64,000 nt of DNA from Nocardia sp. BMG111209 (GTDB taxonomy: Bacteria > Actinomycetota > Actinomycetes > Mycobacteriales > Mycobacteriaceae). Positions within the stretch are counted from its first letter, which is position 1. Every line of letters begins with the position of its first letter. Both the position numbers and the translations under genes were made by a program. The notes under the pieces are model-generated. The model was not told the origin of the DNA. It searched no databases and was given only the letters and a program-made list of their open reading frames with translations. Positions 55,069 through 64,000 of this stretch are shown here, one piece after another. The stretch is from NCBI RefSeq assembly GCF_000381925.1, contig NZ_KB907309.1, forward strand, positions 1,364,001 to 1,428,000, read 5' to 3'.

Positions 55069-55851
55069 TCAGCGCCAGAAGCGGACCAGGTAGTCGCCGT
55101 AGGCGGCCCACAGCGACGGCACCCCGGACAGCTCGAACAGGTGGTCCACGATGCCGAAGAACACCGAGTTCAGCTGCGGGATCCACAGGATCGCCAGCAA
55201 CAGCAGCAACCCGTACGGCTTGATCTGATCCAGCGATCGCCGGGTCTGATAGCTCAGCGACGGTTCGAGGATCCCGTACCCGTCGGTGCCCGGTACCGGC
55301 AGCAGATTCAACAGGGTGGCGGTCACCTGCAGGAAGGCCAGGAAGCTGAGCCCGAACCAGAAGGCCGGATGGCTGTGGGTGGAGCCGAACAGCCGCACGA
55401 TCACCAGCAGCACCACGGCCAGCACCGCGTTGGAGGCCGGCCCGGCCGCGCTGATCAGCCGTTTGGTGCGATCGGAGAAGTTGCCGGACTGCAGGTAGAC
55501 CGCACCGCCGGGCAGCGCGAACCCGCCGAGGGCGATGAACAGGATGGGCAGCCCGATCGACAACAGCGGATGGCTGTAGCGCAACGGGTTCAGCGTGAGG
55601 TACCCGCGCATCTCCACTTCCCGGTCGCCGGCCCGCCACGCGGTGTAGGCGTGCCCGAACTCGTGCAGGCACACGCTCACGATCCAGCCGAAGACCACGA
55701 GGACGAATACGCCGAGCTTGGCCAGATTGGAGGTCAGTTCGGCATTCCAGGCGACCACGCCACCGGCGGCGGTCAGCGCCACCAGCAGCAGGAAGATCGG
55801 ACTGGGCCGCACCGCGCCCGTGGCGCGCCTGGCCCCGAAAGTACTGCTCAC
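55069..55851 (-). CDS. M50-family membrane zinc metalloprotease
   Basis: The 260-residue intramembrane protease shows H63, E64 and H67 in HEFGHAYTAW and the third ligand region NLLPVPGTDGYG. About six membrane helices are visible. It corresponds to M. tuberculosis Rv0359. Such enzymes cleave membrane-embedded substrates, but no PDZ domain is present and the substrate is unknown. GTG 55851 is the start. The gene lies downstream of the Rv0358-type gene in the same direction, 45 bp apart. Confidence 0.9.
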   Translation of the reverse strand: MSSTFGARRATGAVRPSPIFLLLVALTAAGGVVAWNAELTSNLAKLGVFVLVVFGWIVSVCLHEFGHAYTAWRAGDREVEMRGYLTLNPLRYSHPLLSIGLPILFIALGGFALPGGAVYLQSGNFSDRTKRLISAAGPASNAVLAVVLLVIVRLFGSTHSHPAFWFGLSFLAFLQVTATLLNLLPVPGTDGYGILEPSLSYQTRRSLDQIKPYGLLLLLAILWIPQLNSVFFGIVDHLFELSGVPSLWAAYGDYLVRFWR

Positions 55852-55896
55852 TTGCTCGGACCCCCTCTGTGACTCATCGAACCGGCGGCGGCCGCG

Positions 55897-56523
55897 TCAT
55901 CGAACCAGCAGCCACGGCTCATTGTGCCGGTAGAACACCGAGCGTGGCACGGTTCGTTCGGCGACGATGCCGTCCCGCACCACCAGGGCGCCGGGTGTGC
56001 CCAGTTGCACCGCGCGGCCGGCGATCCAGCGCCGCTTGCGGAATCCCCGCTGCACCGCGGCCCGCACGCCGGGCAGTTCGAGGGTGGGCGAGATGTGCAG
56101 CGCCGCGACCTTACCGGTGAACAGCCGGACGTCGTCGACATAGGCCTCACCGGTCAGTTTGGCACCGCCGGTGCCGGTCACCGCGGCCCGGCCGACCAGG
56201 ACCGTGCCGGTGTCGTCGCGGATCAGCGGGGTCGGCGCGGCCTTACCCTCGACCGCCCGTTTGGCCGCCGCGGATCCGGTGCCGGTCTGATACGCGCGGG
56301 AGCCGTAGGTGCGATCCACCGGCACGTAGCCGATCTCGAGGCTCAGCCGTTCCAGCCGCAGCAGATGCGTGAGCACCGCGGCCAGTCCGGCGTCCTCGCC
56401 GAGCACGATCAACCGGGGCTGGCTGCCGTCCGCGCCGAGGATGGGCAGCAGTTCGTCGAGATCGGAGGTGTCCGGGATCGCGGAGGTCTGCGTGATCGGT
56501 AATGGCGCCAGCGTGATCGGCAC
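55897..56523 (-). CDS. Conserved hypothetical protein (Rv0358-like)
   Basis: The 208-residue cytosolic protein has the segments LDELLPILGADGSQPRLIVL, LLRLERLSLEIGYVPVDRTY and ALHISPTLELPGVRAAVQRG. The pattern recalls a diacylglycerol-kinase-type fold, as does the equally placed Rv0358 in M. tuberculosis, next to the same M50 gene. GTG 56523 has GGAG five bases upstream; TTG 56559 would add 12 residues. No catalytic residues can be pointed to with certainty. Confidence 0.75.
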   Translation of the reverse strand: MPITLAPLPITQTSAIPDTSDLDELLPILGADGSQPRLIVLGEDAGLAAVLTHLLRLERLSLEIGYVPVDRTYGSRAYQTGTGSAAAKRAVEGKAAPTPLIRDDTGTVLVGRAAVTGTGGAKLTGEAYVDDVRLFTGKVAALHISPTLELPGVRAAVQRGFRKRRWIAGRAVQLGTPGALVVRDGIVAERTVPRSVFYRHNEPWLLVR

Positions 56524-58162
<1,639 letters not shown>

Positions 58163-58238
58163 CGGCGGGCATGACGCGAACCGCGCCGAGGTAACAATTC
58201 AGGCGCGAAATGTCGGACCGGCCTGGCACCATGGAGCC

Positions 58239-59438
58239 ATGACTTCGCGGAGCGAGGATGCGCCGGCGTCGCATCCGCAGCCGCGGCGCGCCCGGCCACC
58301 CGCCGACCGCGCGATCGAGCCGACCGCAGCAGTGTGGGCGGAGCGAGCGAACATGGCCGAATCCGCGGTGCTGTCCCGGCACCTGCGGGTGCTGTGGGGA
58401 ATTCCGGGGGCCGAGCTGGCCGTGGTGGGCTGGCCCGCCACCCGTCGCGAACGGGTCTTCGCGACCTGGGACTACTGGTGGCAGGCCCATCTGCTGGACT
58501 GTGCGATCGATGCCGCGAATCGGGAGGCCACCCCGGTGCGCACCCGGCACATCGCGGCGATCGCCCACGGCATCCGGGTCCGCAACATCACCGGCTGGAC
58601 CAACGACTACTACGACGATATGGCCTGGCTGGCCCTGGCGCTGGAACGTGCCGACCGTACCCGCGGCGCCGCCGAACTGCGCGGCGGGCTGACCGCCCTG
58701 GAGAAGGAGATCGTCGAGGGCTGGGAGCCGCAGGCCGGCGCGATGCCGTGGCGCAAGGGTGCGGACTATTTCAACGCCCCGGCCAACGGTCCGGTCGGCA
58801 TCCTGCTGGTCCGCCTGGGCCGACACGCCCGAGCGCGGGAGATCGCCGACTGGCTGCACCGGACGCTGCGCGATCCGGAGACCGGCCTGATCCTCGACGG
58901 TATCCACCTGCCCTCCGGTGAGCTGGAGCAGCCGATCTTCACCTACTGCCAGGGCACGGTGCTCGGCCTGGAAACCGAATTGGCCGTCCACACCGGCGAA
59001 TTCGAGCATGTCGAGCGGGTGCAGCAGTTGCTGCGGGCGGTCGAGGAGCAGCTCACCACCGATTCGATCGTCACCGGCGGCGGTGGCGGTGACGGTGGCC
59101 TGTTCAACGGCATCCTGGCCCGCTACCTGGCGCTGGTCGCGGTGGCGCTGCCCGGTGAGGGCGCCGCCCAGGTCGCCGCGCGGCGGACCGCGGCGCGGAT
59201 CGTCACCCGTTCGGCGCGGGCGGCGTGGGATCACCGCCTGGAGGTGGAGGGCGAGCCGTTGTTCGGCCACGACTGGTCGCGACCGGCCCGGATGCCCACC
59301 GGCACCTTCGGCGCGGGTTACGTCGGCGCGGGCGGATCGGTGGTGGCGTCCCGCAGTCCCGAGCGCGACCTGTCGGTGCAACTGTCCGGCTGGCTGCTCA
59401 TGGAGGCCGCGCACCTGGTCACCGCCGCCGGATTCTGA
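58239..59438 (+). CDS. Glycoside hydrolase family 76 protein
   Basis: The 399-residue (alpha/alpha)6-type protein shows the GH76 twin-aspartate motif in TNDYYDDMAWLALALERA, plus WEPQAGAMPWRKGADYFNAP and YCQGTVLGLE. It has no signal peptide, although an envelope mannan would be the natural substrate, so activity may be on cytosolic or non-classically exported substrate. M. tuberculosis Rv0365c is the equivalent, also near fba and DedA. The reaction is alpha-1,6-mannan hydrolysis by family, unproven here. Confidence 0.88.
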   Translation: MTSRSEDAPASHPQPRRARPPADRAIEPTAAVWAERANMAESAVLSRHLRVLWGIPGAELAVVGWPATRRERVFATWDYWWQAHLLDCAIDAANREATPVRTRHIAAIAHGIRVRNITGWTNDYYDDMAWLALALERADRTRGAAELRGGLTALEKEIVEGWEPQAGAMPWRKGADYFNAPANGPVGILLVRLGRHARAREIADWLHRTLRDPETGLILDGIHLPSGELEQPIFTYCQGTVLGLETELAVHTGEFEHVERVQQLLRAVEEQLTTDSIVTGGGGGDGGLFNGILARYLALVAVALPGEGAAQVAARRTAARIVTRSARAAWDHRLEVEGEPLFGHDWSRPARMPTGTFGAGYVGAGGSVVASRSPERDLSVQLSGWLLMEAAHLVTAAGF

Positions 59439-59467
59439 ACCGCGAGTGCGGCTTTCGGACCTGCGAC

Positions 59468-60316
59468 TCAGATCTCGGTGGCCCGCCTGGGCCGATTGCC
59501 GACGGCGCGACCGGGCAGCGACACCGGCGGCCGATAGTAGGTGGGTTCGGCGATCCGCGGCAGGGGCACGGTATCCGGGGCCGGCCGATAGTAGGCGGGC
59601 TCGGTGCCCCGCGGCAGCGGCATGGTATCCATGGCCGCGTCGTCGTGCGCCGACTCGTCGATATCGAAATCCACTGTCGGACGGGTCATCTCGATCCGGT
59701 ACTGCCGGATTCCGACCGCGGTGCCCAGTACCAGTCCGGCCACCAGCGTCCCGGTCACGACCGGCATCAACCACGGCACCCGATCCAGGAAACCGCCCGC
59801 GTAGAAGCCCACCAGCAGCAGCACCGGCGCCCACAGCACCGCGCCGATCGTGCTGGCGACGGTATAGCGGCGGTGGTTCATCCGCGCCGCGCCGGCGACC
59901 AGCGGGCACAGCGTCCGCACCCACGGCACCCAGCGCGCGACCAGCACCGCGAGGAAGCCGTGCCGATGCAGCAGATCCGTCACCCGGCCCAGATTGCGGG
60001 CGTTGATATAGCGGCCGTTCTTGCGCGCCACCAGGCGATGTCCGGTGCGATGCCCGACCAGGTAGCCGACCTGATTGCCGCCGATCGCCGACACCATGGT
60101 GCCGATCACCAGCCCCCAGACCTGGATGTGGCCGGATTCGTGCGAGGCCAGCACCACACCCGCGGTGAGCAGCATCGAATCACCGGGCAGGAACAGGCCG
60201 ATGATGAACGCGCACTCCAGGAAGACGAAGACCAGGACGACGGTCCAGACGAGCGCCGGCCCGGCGGAGTGCAGGGCGCCCGTGCCGACCAGCGCGTGCG
60301 ATAGCGGGGTGGGCAA
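59468..60316 (-). CDS. DedA family membrane protein with proline-rich tail
   Basis: The 282-residue DedA protein has the signature FLPGDSMLL after the first helix, RWVPWVRTLCPLVAG and the glycine-rich helices that follow. DedA proteins are undecaprenyl-phosphate or lipid transporters. The C-terminal 60 residues are a cytosolic tail with YYRP repeats. It begins at TTG 60316, six bases after the stop of the second DedA gene, so the two form an operon. Confidence 0.85.
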   Translation of the reverse strand: MPTPLSHALVGTGALHSAGPALVWTVVLVFVFLECAFIIGLFLPGDSMLLTAGVVLASHESGHIQVWGLVIGTMVSAIGGNQVGYLVGHRTGHRLVARKNGRYINARNLGRVTDLLHRHGFLAVLVARWVPWVRTLCPLVAGAARMNHRRYTVASTIGAVLWAPVLLLVGFYAGGFLDRVPWLMPVVTGTLVAGLVLGTAVGIRQYRIEMTRPTVDFDIDESAHDDAAMDTMPLPRGTEPAYYRPAPDTVPLPRIAEPTYYRPPVSLPGRAVGNRPRRATEI

Positions 60317-60322
60317 GGCGTC

Positions 60323-61045
60323 TCAGCGGGTGGGCTCGTTGACGTGAACGTCGGTGCGGGCGGTGGCGGGAGCGGGGGCGCGGTTCAGCAGCCGCTTCCC
60401 GATCGAGATGATGCCCGGAAGCACCGAGATCAGCACGATGAGCAGGAAGATCGCCTCGACGTGGTCGCGGATGAACGCGACGTTGCCCAGGAAATATCCG
60501 AGGATGGTGACGCCGCCACCCCACAGCACGCCACCGACGATGTCGAAGGTGACGAAGGTGCGGTAGTCCATCTTCGACACGCCGGCCAGCACCGGCATGA
60601 AGGTCCGGACGATCGGGACGAATCGGCCCAGGATGATCGTCTTGGGCCCGTGCTTCTCGAAGAACTCGTGCGTCTCGGTCACATAGCTCTGTTTGAAGAA
60701 ACGCCCGTCCTGCCTCTGGAACAGGGCGGGACCGATCGACCGGCCGATCCAGTACCCGCTCTGATCACCCAGGAAGGCGACGATCGCGACCGCGGGCACG
60801 AGCACCCAGATGGAGACCGGCGGATGGACCGTCGCCGCGAGCAGGCCGCCGGTGAACAGCAGCGAATCGCCCGGCAGGATCGGGAACAGCAGACCGGTCT
60901 CGATGAAGACCATGATCAGGATCGCCGGCAGTACCGCATTCTTCAGCCAGGTCTCCGTCAGCAGATGCATCGGATCCAGCAGCCCCTTGACACCGGAGCT
61001 GCTGGCGAGGACGTCGGAAACTGCCAGCAAGGTCACGGCCCCCAC
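60323..61045 (-). CDS. DedA family membrane protein
   Basis: The 240-residue DedA protein shows FIETGLLFPILPGDSLLFTG, ILGRFVPIVRTFMPVLAGVS and GGVLWGGGVTILGYFLG. It corresponds to Rv0364. GTG 61045 is the first start; GTG 61036 is also possible. It is divergent from fba and heads the DedA operon. Confidence 0.9.
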   Translation of the reverse strand: MGAVTLLAVSDVLASSSGVKGLLDPMHLLTETWLKNAVLPAILIMVFIETGLLFPILPGDSLLFTGGLLAATVHPPVSIWVLVPAVAIVAFLGDQSGYWIGRSIGPALFQRQDGRFFKQSYVTETHEFFEKHGPKTIILGRFVPIVRTFMPVLAGVSKMDYRTFVTFDIVGGVLWGGGVTILGYFLGNVAFIRDHVEAIFLLIVLISVLPGIISIGKRLLNRAPAPATARTDVHVNEPTR

Positions 61046-61216
61046 AGTACCGGTCGAACCCGAATAGCACCGAACGTCTCGGCAACCTCACAGGGCCCCC
61101 GAATCGGGTTCTCCGGTGCGGGGCGGGTTTCGCCGGAATCACACGGGATCTTAATCTGTGTGTCGACAGATTTTCCGCGCCGCATCCGGCGGCCGCACAG
61201 ACGGAGGTCACTCGAG

Positions 61217-62251
61217 ATGCCCATCGCGACTCCGGAGGTCTACGCCGAAATGCTCGGTCGGGCCAAAGAGAACTCCTTCGCCTTCCCCGCGATCAACTGC
61301 ACGTCGTCGGAGACGATCAACGCCGCGATCCGCGGTTTCGCCGAGGCGGGCAGTGACGGCATCATCCAGTTCTCCACCGGCGGTGCCGAGTTCGGCTCGG
61401 GCCAGGGTGTGAAGGACATGGTCGTCGGCGCGGTCGCGCTGGCGGAGTTCGCGCACGTGATCGCGGCTCGGTACGGCGTCACGATCGCGCTGCACACCGA
61501 TCACTGCCCCAAGGACAAGCTGGACACCTTCGTCCGGCCGCTGCTGGCCATCTCGCAGGAGCGAGTGCGGTCCGGGCGGCCCCCGCTGTTCCAGTCCCAC
61601 ATGTGGGACGGTTCCGCGGTGCCGATCGACGAGAACCTCGACATCGCCAAGGAACTGCTGAAGCAGGCCGCCGCCGCGAACATCATCCTCGAGGTGGAGA
61701 TCGGCGTCGTCGGCGGCGAGGAGGACGGCGTCGAGGCCGAGATCAACGAGAAGCTGTACACCTCCTCGGACGATTTCGCGAAGACCATCGACGCGCTCGG
61801 CGCCGGTGAGAACGGCAAGTACCTGCTGGCCGCCACCTTCGGCAACGTGCACGGCGTGTACAAGCCGGGCAACGTGGTGCTCAAGCCCGAGGTGCTGGCC
61901 GAGGGTCAGCGGGTCGCCACCGCCAAGCTCGCCCTGCCGGAGGGCTCGAAGCCGTTCGACTTCGTGTTCCACGGCGGTTCGGGCTCGCTGAAGTCCGAGA
62001 TCGACGAGTCGCTGCGGTACGGCGTGGTGAAGATGAACGTCGACACCGACACCCAGTACGCCTTCACCCGCCCGATCGCGGGCCACATGCTCGCCAACTA
62101 CGACGGTGTGCTGAAGATCGACGGCGAGGTCGGCAACAAGAAGTTCTACGACCCGCGCAGCTATCTGAAGAAGGCCGAGACCGCCATGGCGCAGCGCGTC
62201 ATCGAGGCATGCAACGACCTGCGCTCGGCCGGGAAGTCGGTCAGCGCGTAG
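61217..62251 (+). CDS. fba: Fructose-bisphosphate aldolase, class II
   Basis: Fba splits fructose 1,6-bisphosphate in glycolysis and makes it in gluconeogenesis, using zinc. The 344-residue protein has the metal site HTDHCPKDKL, SHMWDGSAVP, GVVGGEEDGVE, FGNVHGVYKPGNV, VFHGGSGS and NVDTDTQYAF. ATG 61217 follows ACGGAGG. Length equals the mycobacterial enzyme. It is essential in mycobacteria. Confidence 0.98.
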   Translation: MPIATPEVYAEMLGRAKENSFAFPAINCTSSETINAAIRGFAEAGSDGIIQFSTGGAEFGSGQGVKDMVVGAVALAEFAHVIAARYGVTIALHTDHCPKDKLDTFVRPLLAISQERVRSGRPPLFQSHMWDGSAVPIDENLDIAKELLKQAAAANIILEVEIGVVGGEEDGVEAEINEKLYTSSDDFAKTIDALGAGENGKYLLAATFGNVHGVYKPGNVVLKPEVLAEGQRVATAKLALPEGSKPFDFVFHGGSGSLKSEIDESLRYGVVKMNVDTDTQYAFTRPIAGHMLANYDGVLKIDGEVGNKKFYDPRSYLKKAETAMAQRVIEACNDLRSAGKSVSA

Positions 62252-62263
62252 CGGTTCGCACGG

Positions 62264-62296
62264 CGCCCGGCCGGGCCGCGGGGAACCGGCCGGGCG
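62264..62296 (+). terminator. Possible terminator hairpin after fba
   Basis: A 9-bp perfect inverted repeat (62264-62272 with 62288-62296) with a 15-nt loop lies 12 bp after the fba stop. It lacks a T-run. Termination here is plausible but not sure. Confidence 0.35.
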
Positions 62297-62378
62297 TGTC
62301 GCCGGTCCGCGCGTACCGGCCGGCTCCCCGGGAACTCTCGCCCGAGCGGCTCCGAGATCGACTTGATGAGGCGTCAAC

Positions 62379-63530
62379 GTGTACGGCCAAGAACACGGCG
62401 AGGCGGATCACCATCCGTCGGTCGATGTGCGGGTCCTCGGTCCCGTCCGGCTGCTGATCGACGGCGTGCCGCTGCCCGTCGGCGGCCCGAAGCCGCGGGC
62501 GTTGCTGGCCGCGCTCACGGTGAACCGGCGGCGCGCGGTGAATTCGCAGGCGCTCGGCGACATGGTGTGGAACGAACAGCCGCCGGACGCCTATCAGGCC
62601 AGCCTGCAGGTGTTCGTCTCGAATATCCGCAAGGCCCTGCGCACCGCGGGCGTCGATCCGGCGGCCGTGCTGCGCACCGAATCCGCCGGCTACCGGCTGG
62701 AGATCGCCGACGAGAACTGTGATCTGGGCCGGTTCGAGGCCGCCCGGCGAGCCGGGGCCGCGGCCGCGGAGGCGGGCCGGTCCGAACGCGCGGCCCGCCT
62801 GTTCGCCGACGCGCTGGCCCAGTGGAGCGGCGCCGCTGTCGACGATCTGCCCGGTCTGGTGTTCGCCGAACGCTTCGCCGTCGCGATGGACGAGGAGCGG
62901 TTGCTGGTCACCTCGGCCCGCATCGACGCCGATATCGCCTGCGGCCGGGCGCCGGCCGTGGTCGGCGAACTGGTCACGATGACCACCGCTCATCCACTGC
63001 GGGAACCGTTGTGGGTGCAGCTGATCAGCGCGCTGTACCTGTCCGGCCGGCAGGCCGACGCGCTGGAGGCGTGCCGCCGGGTGCGGACGGTACTGGCCGA
63101 CGAGCTGGGTATCGATCCGGGCCCGGCCCTGCTGGAACTGGAACAGCGCGTGCTGCGTCAGCAGCCGCTGGACACCGAGGCCATCGCCCGCGCCGAACGC
63201 ATGGCGAAGGCGATGACCGAGACCGTGACCGAACGACCGCGGGCCCGCGGCGGCCGGTTGCACCTACCCGACGGATCCACCGTGGCGATCGAATCCGGCG
63301 GCCTCAAGATCGGCCGGATGACCGACAACGATCTGGTGCTGGAGGATCCGAAGGTCAGCCGGTACCACGCGCAGATCCAGACCGCACGCACCGGCCTGGT
63401 GATCCGCGATCTGCATTCGGCCAACGGCGTCTACGTCAACGACGAACCGATCGATGAGGCCGGTGTACTCGCCGACGGCGACGAAGTGCTGATCGGTGGA
63501 ACCGTCCTGCGCTTCGAGGCGCAGTCCTGA
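62379..63530 (+). CDS. embR: EmbR-like SARP regulator with FHA domain
   Basis: The 383-residue regulator has an OmpR-type winged helix (14-100), a bacterial transcriptional activation helical domain (105-260), and a C-terminal FHA domain (KIGRMTDNDLVLEDPKVSRY, SANGVYVND). This is the EmbR layout, known in M. tuberculosis to receive phosphothreonine signals from the kinase PknH and act on embCAB. GTG 62379 follows GAGG. The emb and kinase genes are not in this window, so target and partner are inferred. FHA key residues Arg, Ser and Asn are in place. Confidence 0.88.
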   Translation: MYGQEHGEADHHPSVDVRVLGPVRLLIDGVPLPVGGPKPRALLAALTVNRRRAVNSQALGDMVWNEQPPDAYQASLQVFVSNIRKALRTAGVDPAAVLRTESAGYRLEIADENCDLGRFEAARRAGAAAAEAGRSERAARLFADALAQWSGAAVDDLPGLVFAERFAVAMDEERLLVTSARIDADIACGRAPAVVGELVTMTTAHPLREPLWVQLISALYLSGRQADALEACRRVRTVLADELGIDPGPALLELEQRVLRQQPLDTEAIARAERMAKAMTETVTERPRARGGRLHLPDGSTVAIESGGLKIGRMTDNDLVLEDPKVSRYHAQIQTARTGLVIRDLHSANGVYVNDEPIDEAGVLADGDEVLIGGTVLRFEAQS

Positions 63531-63582
63531 GATCGCCGCGGGGTGCGGACCCGCGGTGGACGAGAATTCGATGCGCGCGGAC

Positions 63583-63891
63583 TCAGTGCGCGCAGGCGAC
63601 GCCGGTGCCCTTGGGATCCAGCAGCACGCTGTACCCGGGCTGACCCGGAAAGATCGGACCGCGACCGTCGGCCCAGACCTGTTCGCAGTTCAGGTAGTCC
63701 TTCTTGTTCTTGTCGCTGCTCTTGCTCGGCCCCGGTACCAGCTGACCACGTGGCCCGACGACCAGATTCGAGCCGTCGGCTCCGGAGTTGCCGGAGGCGG
63801 CCGGGGCGGCGGTGGCCGTCGCGGCGCCACCGATGAGCAGAGTGGCGGCCGCGACCGCGGGGAGTAATGCACTGACGAGTGAAATCTTCAC
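63583..63891 (-). CDS. Secreted Excalibur-like domain protein
   Basis: The 102-residue precursor has a Sec signal peptide (MKISLVSALLPAVAAATLLI) with cleavage after ATAA. The C-terminal 37 residues (YLNCEQVWADGRGPIFPGQP, then LDPKGTGVACAH) follow the Excalibur calcium-binding pattern of two cysteines and a DxDxDG-like loop; here the loop is DPKGTG, missing two acidic residues. It starts at GTG 63891 after an AGGA. It is convergent with the EmbR-like gene. Confidence 0.82.
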   Translation of the reverse strand: MKISLVSALLPAVAAATLLIGGAATATAAPAASGNSGADGSNLVVGPRGQLVPGPSKSSDKNKKDYLNCEQVWADGRGPIFPGQPGYSVLLDPKGTGVACAH

Positions 63892-64000
63892 GATGACAAT
63901 CCTGTTCGGAGGTTCCCATCCACTGTAGGTCGTTTCGGCCGTGCGGCGTGGGATGGCCCGATTGTGCTGTTCATCCCAGTAGAGTCGGCGTTCGGCGAAA
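63892..64000. other. Upstream region of Excalibur gene to window edge
   Basis: No gene or clear promoter was identified in these 109 bases. They presumably carry the promoter of the minus-strand secreted protein gene. Confidence 0.3.

Overview
The window is very G+C-rich, gene-dense DNA from a mycolic-acid actinobacterium. It is most likely Nocardia or a close relative such as Rhodococcus. The genus is inferred from gene content and from the large number of secreted and repeat-tailed proteins; no rRNA gene is present to settle it. Many genes match a single neighbourhood of the Mycobacterium tuberculosis chromosome (about Rv0337c to Rv0385) in a shuffled order: aminotransferase, EtfD-type Fe-S reductase, IniR-like and IniB-like genes, dnaK-grpE-dnaJ-hspR, flavohemoglobin, clpB, pyrE, a SpoU methyltransferase, purA, a GH76 mannanase, DedA and fba. 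No rRNA, tRNA, CRISPR array, insertion sequence or prophage was seen.

Layout. 1-5023 (minus): a YibE/F membrane protein running off the edge, an alanine/aspartate aminotransferase and an XRE regulator. 5227-9742: a small partner of the XRE gene, a large LuxR ATPase regulator and three short secreted proteins. 9743-10582: a degenerate 28-30 bp tandem repeat array, then the etfD terminator. 10583-14302 (minus): EtfD with a roughly 490-residue repeat tail. 14749-18788: a secreted glycine-zipper protein and two tandem secreted trypsin-like proteases. 18973-26751: an IniR-like activator between two membrane-anchored Hsp70-like proteins (minus), divergent from an IniB-like gene (plus). 26837-29722: haloalkane dehalogenase, an ECF sigma factor and an HhH-GPD protein. 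30188-34340: the dnaK-grpE-dnaJ-hspR operon. 34795-41872: three flavohemoglobin-family genes, a quinone oxidoreductase and clpB. 41945-48921: membrane proteins, an SDR, pyrE, KAS III, an RNA methyltransferase and a fused HadA/HadB-like dehydratase. 49157-64000: a giant repeat protein with a DUF4878-like end, DUF3151, an FUSC exporter, an M50 protease, purA, GH76, two DedA proteins, fba, an EmbR-like SARP-FHA regulator and a secreted Excalibur-like protein.

How the genes connect. Proteostasis dominates. dnaK and clpB carry the same promoter layout: a GGAAY-N17-CGTTG SigH/SigE-type promoter plus a HAIR operator for HspR, which is encoded at the end of the dnaK operon. Envelope stress is the second theme: the IniR/IniB/Hsp70-like block, two proteases, the ECF sigma factor, DedA proteins and the EmbR-like regulator. 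EtfD (beta-oxidation electron transfer), the KAS III and the HadAB-like enzyme connect to lipid metabolism.

The most unusual material is the IniR-like regulator flanked by a complete and a half Hsp70-like ATPase domain, each fused to a membrane anchor, with no iniA/iniC dynamin gene alongside. Equally striking, several unrelated proteins in this one window carry long simple-sequence repeat tails or inserts.
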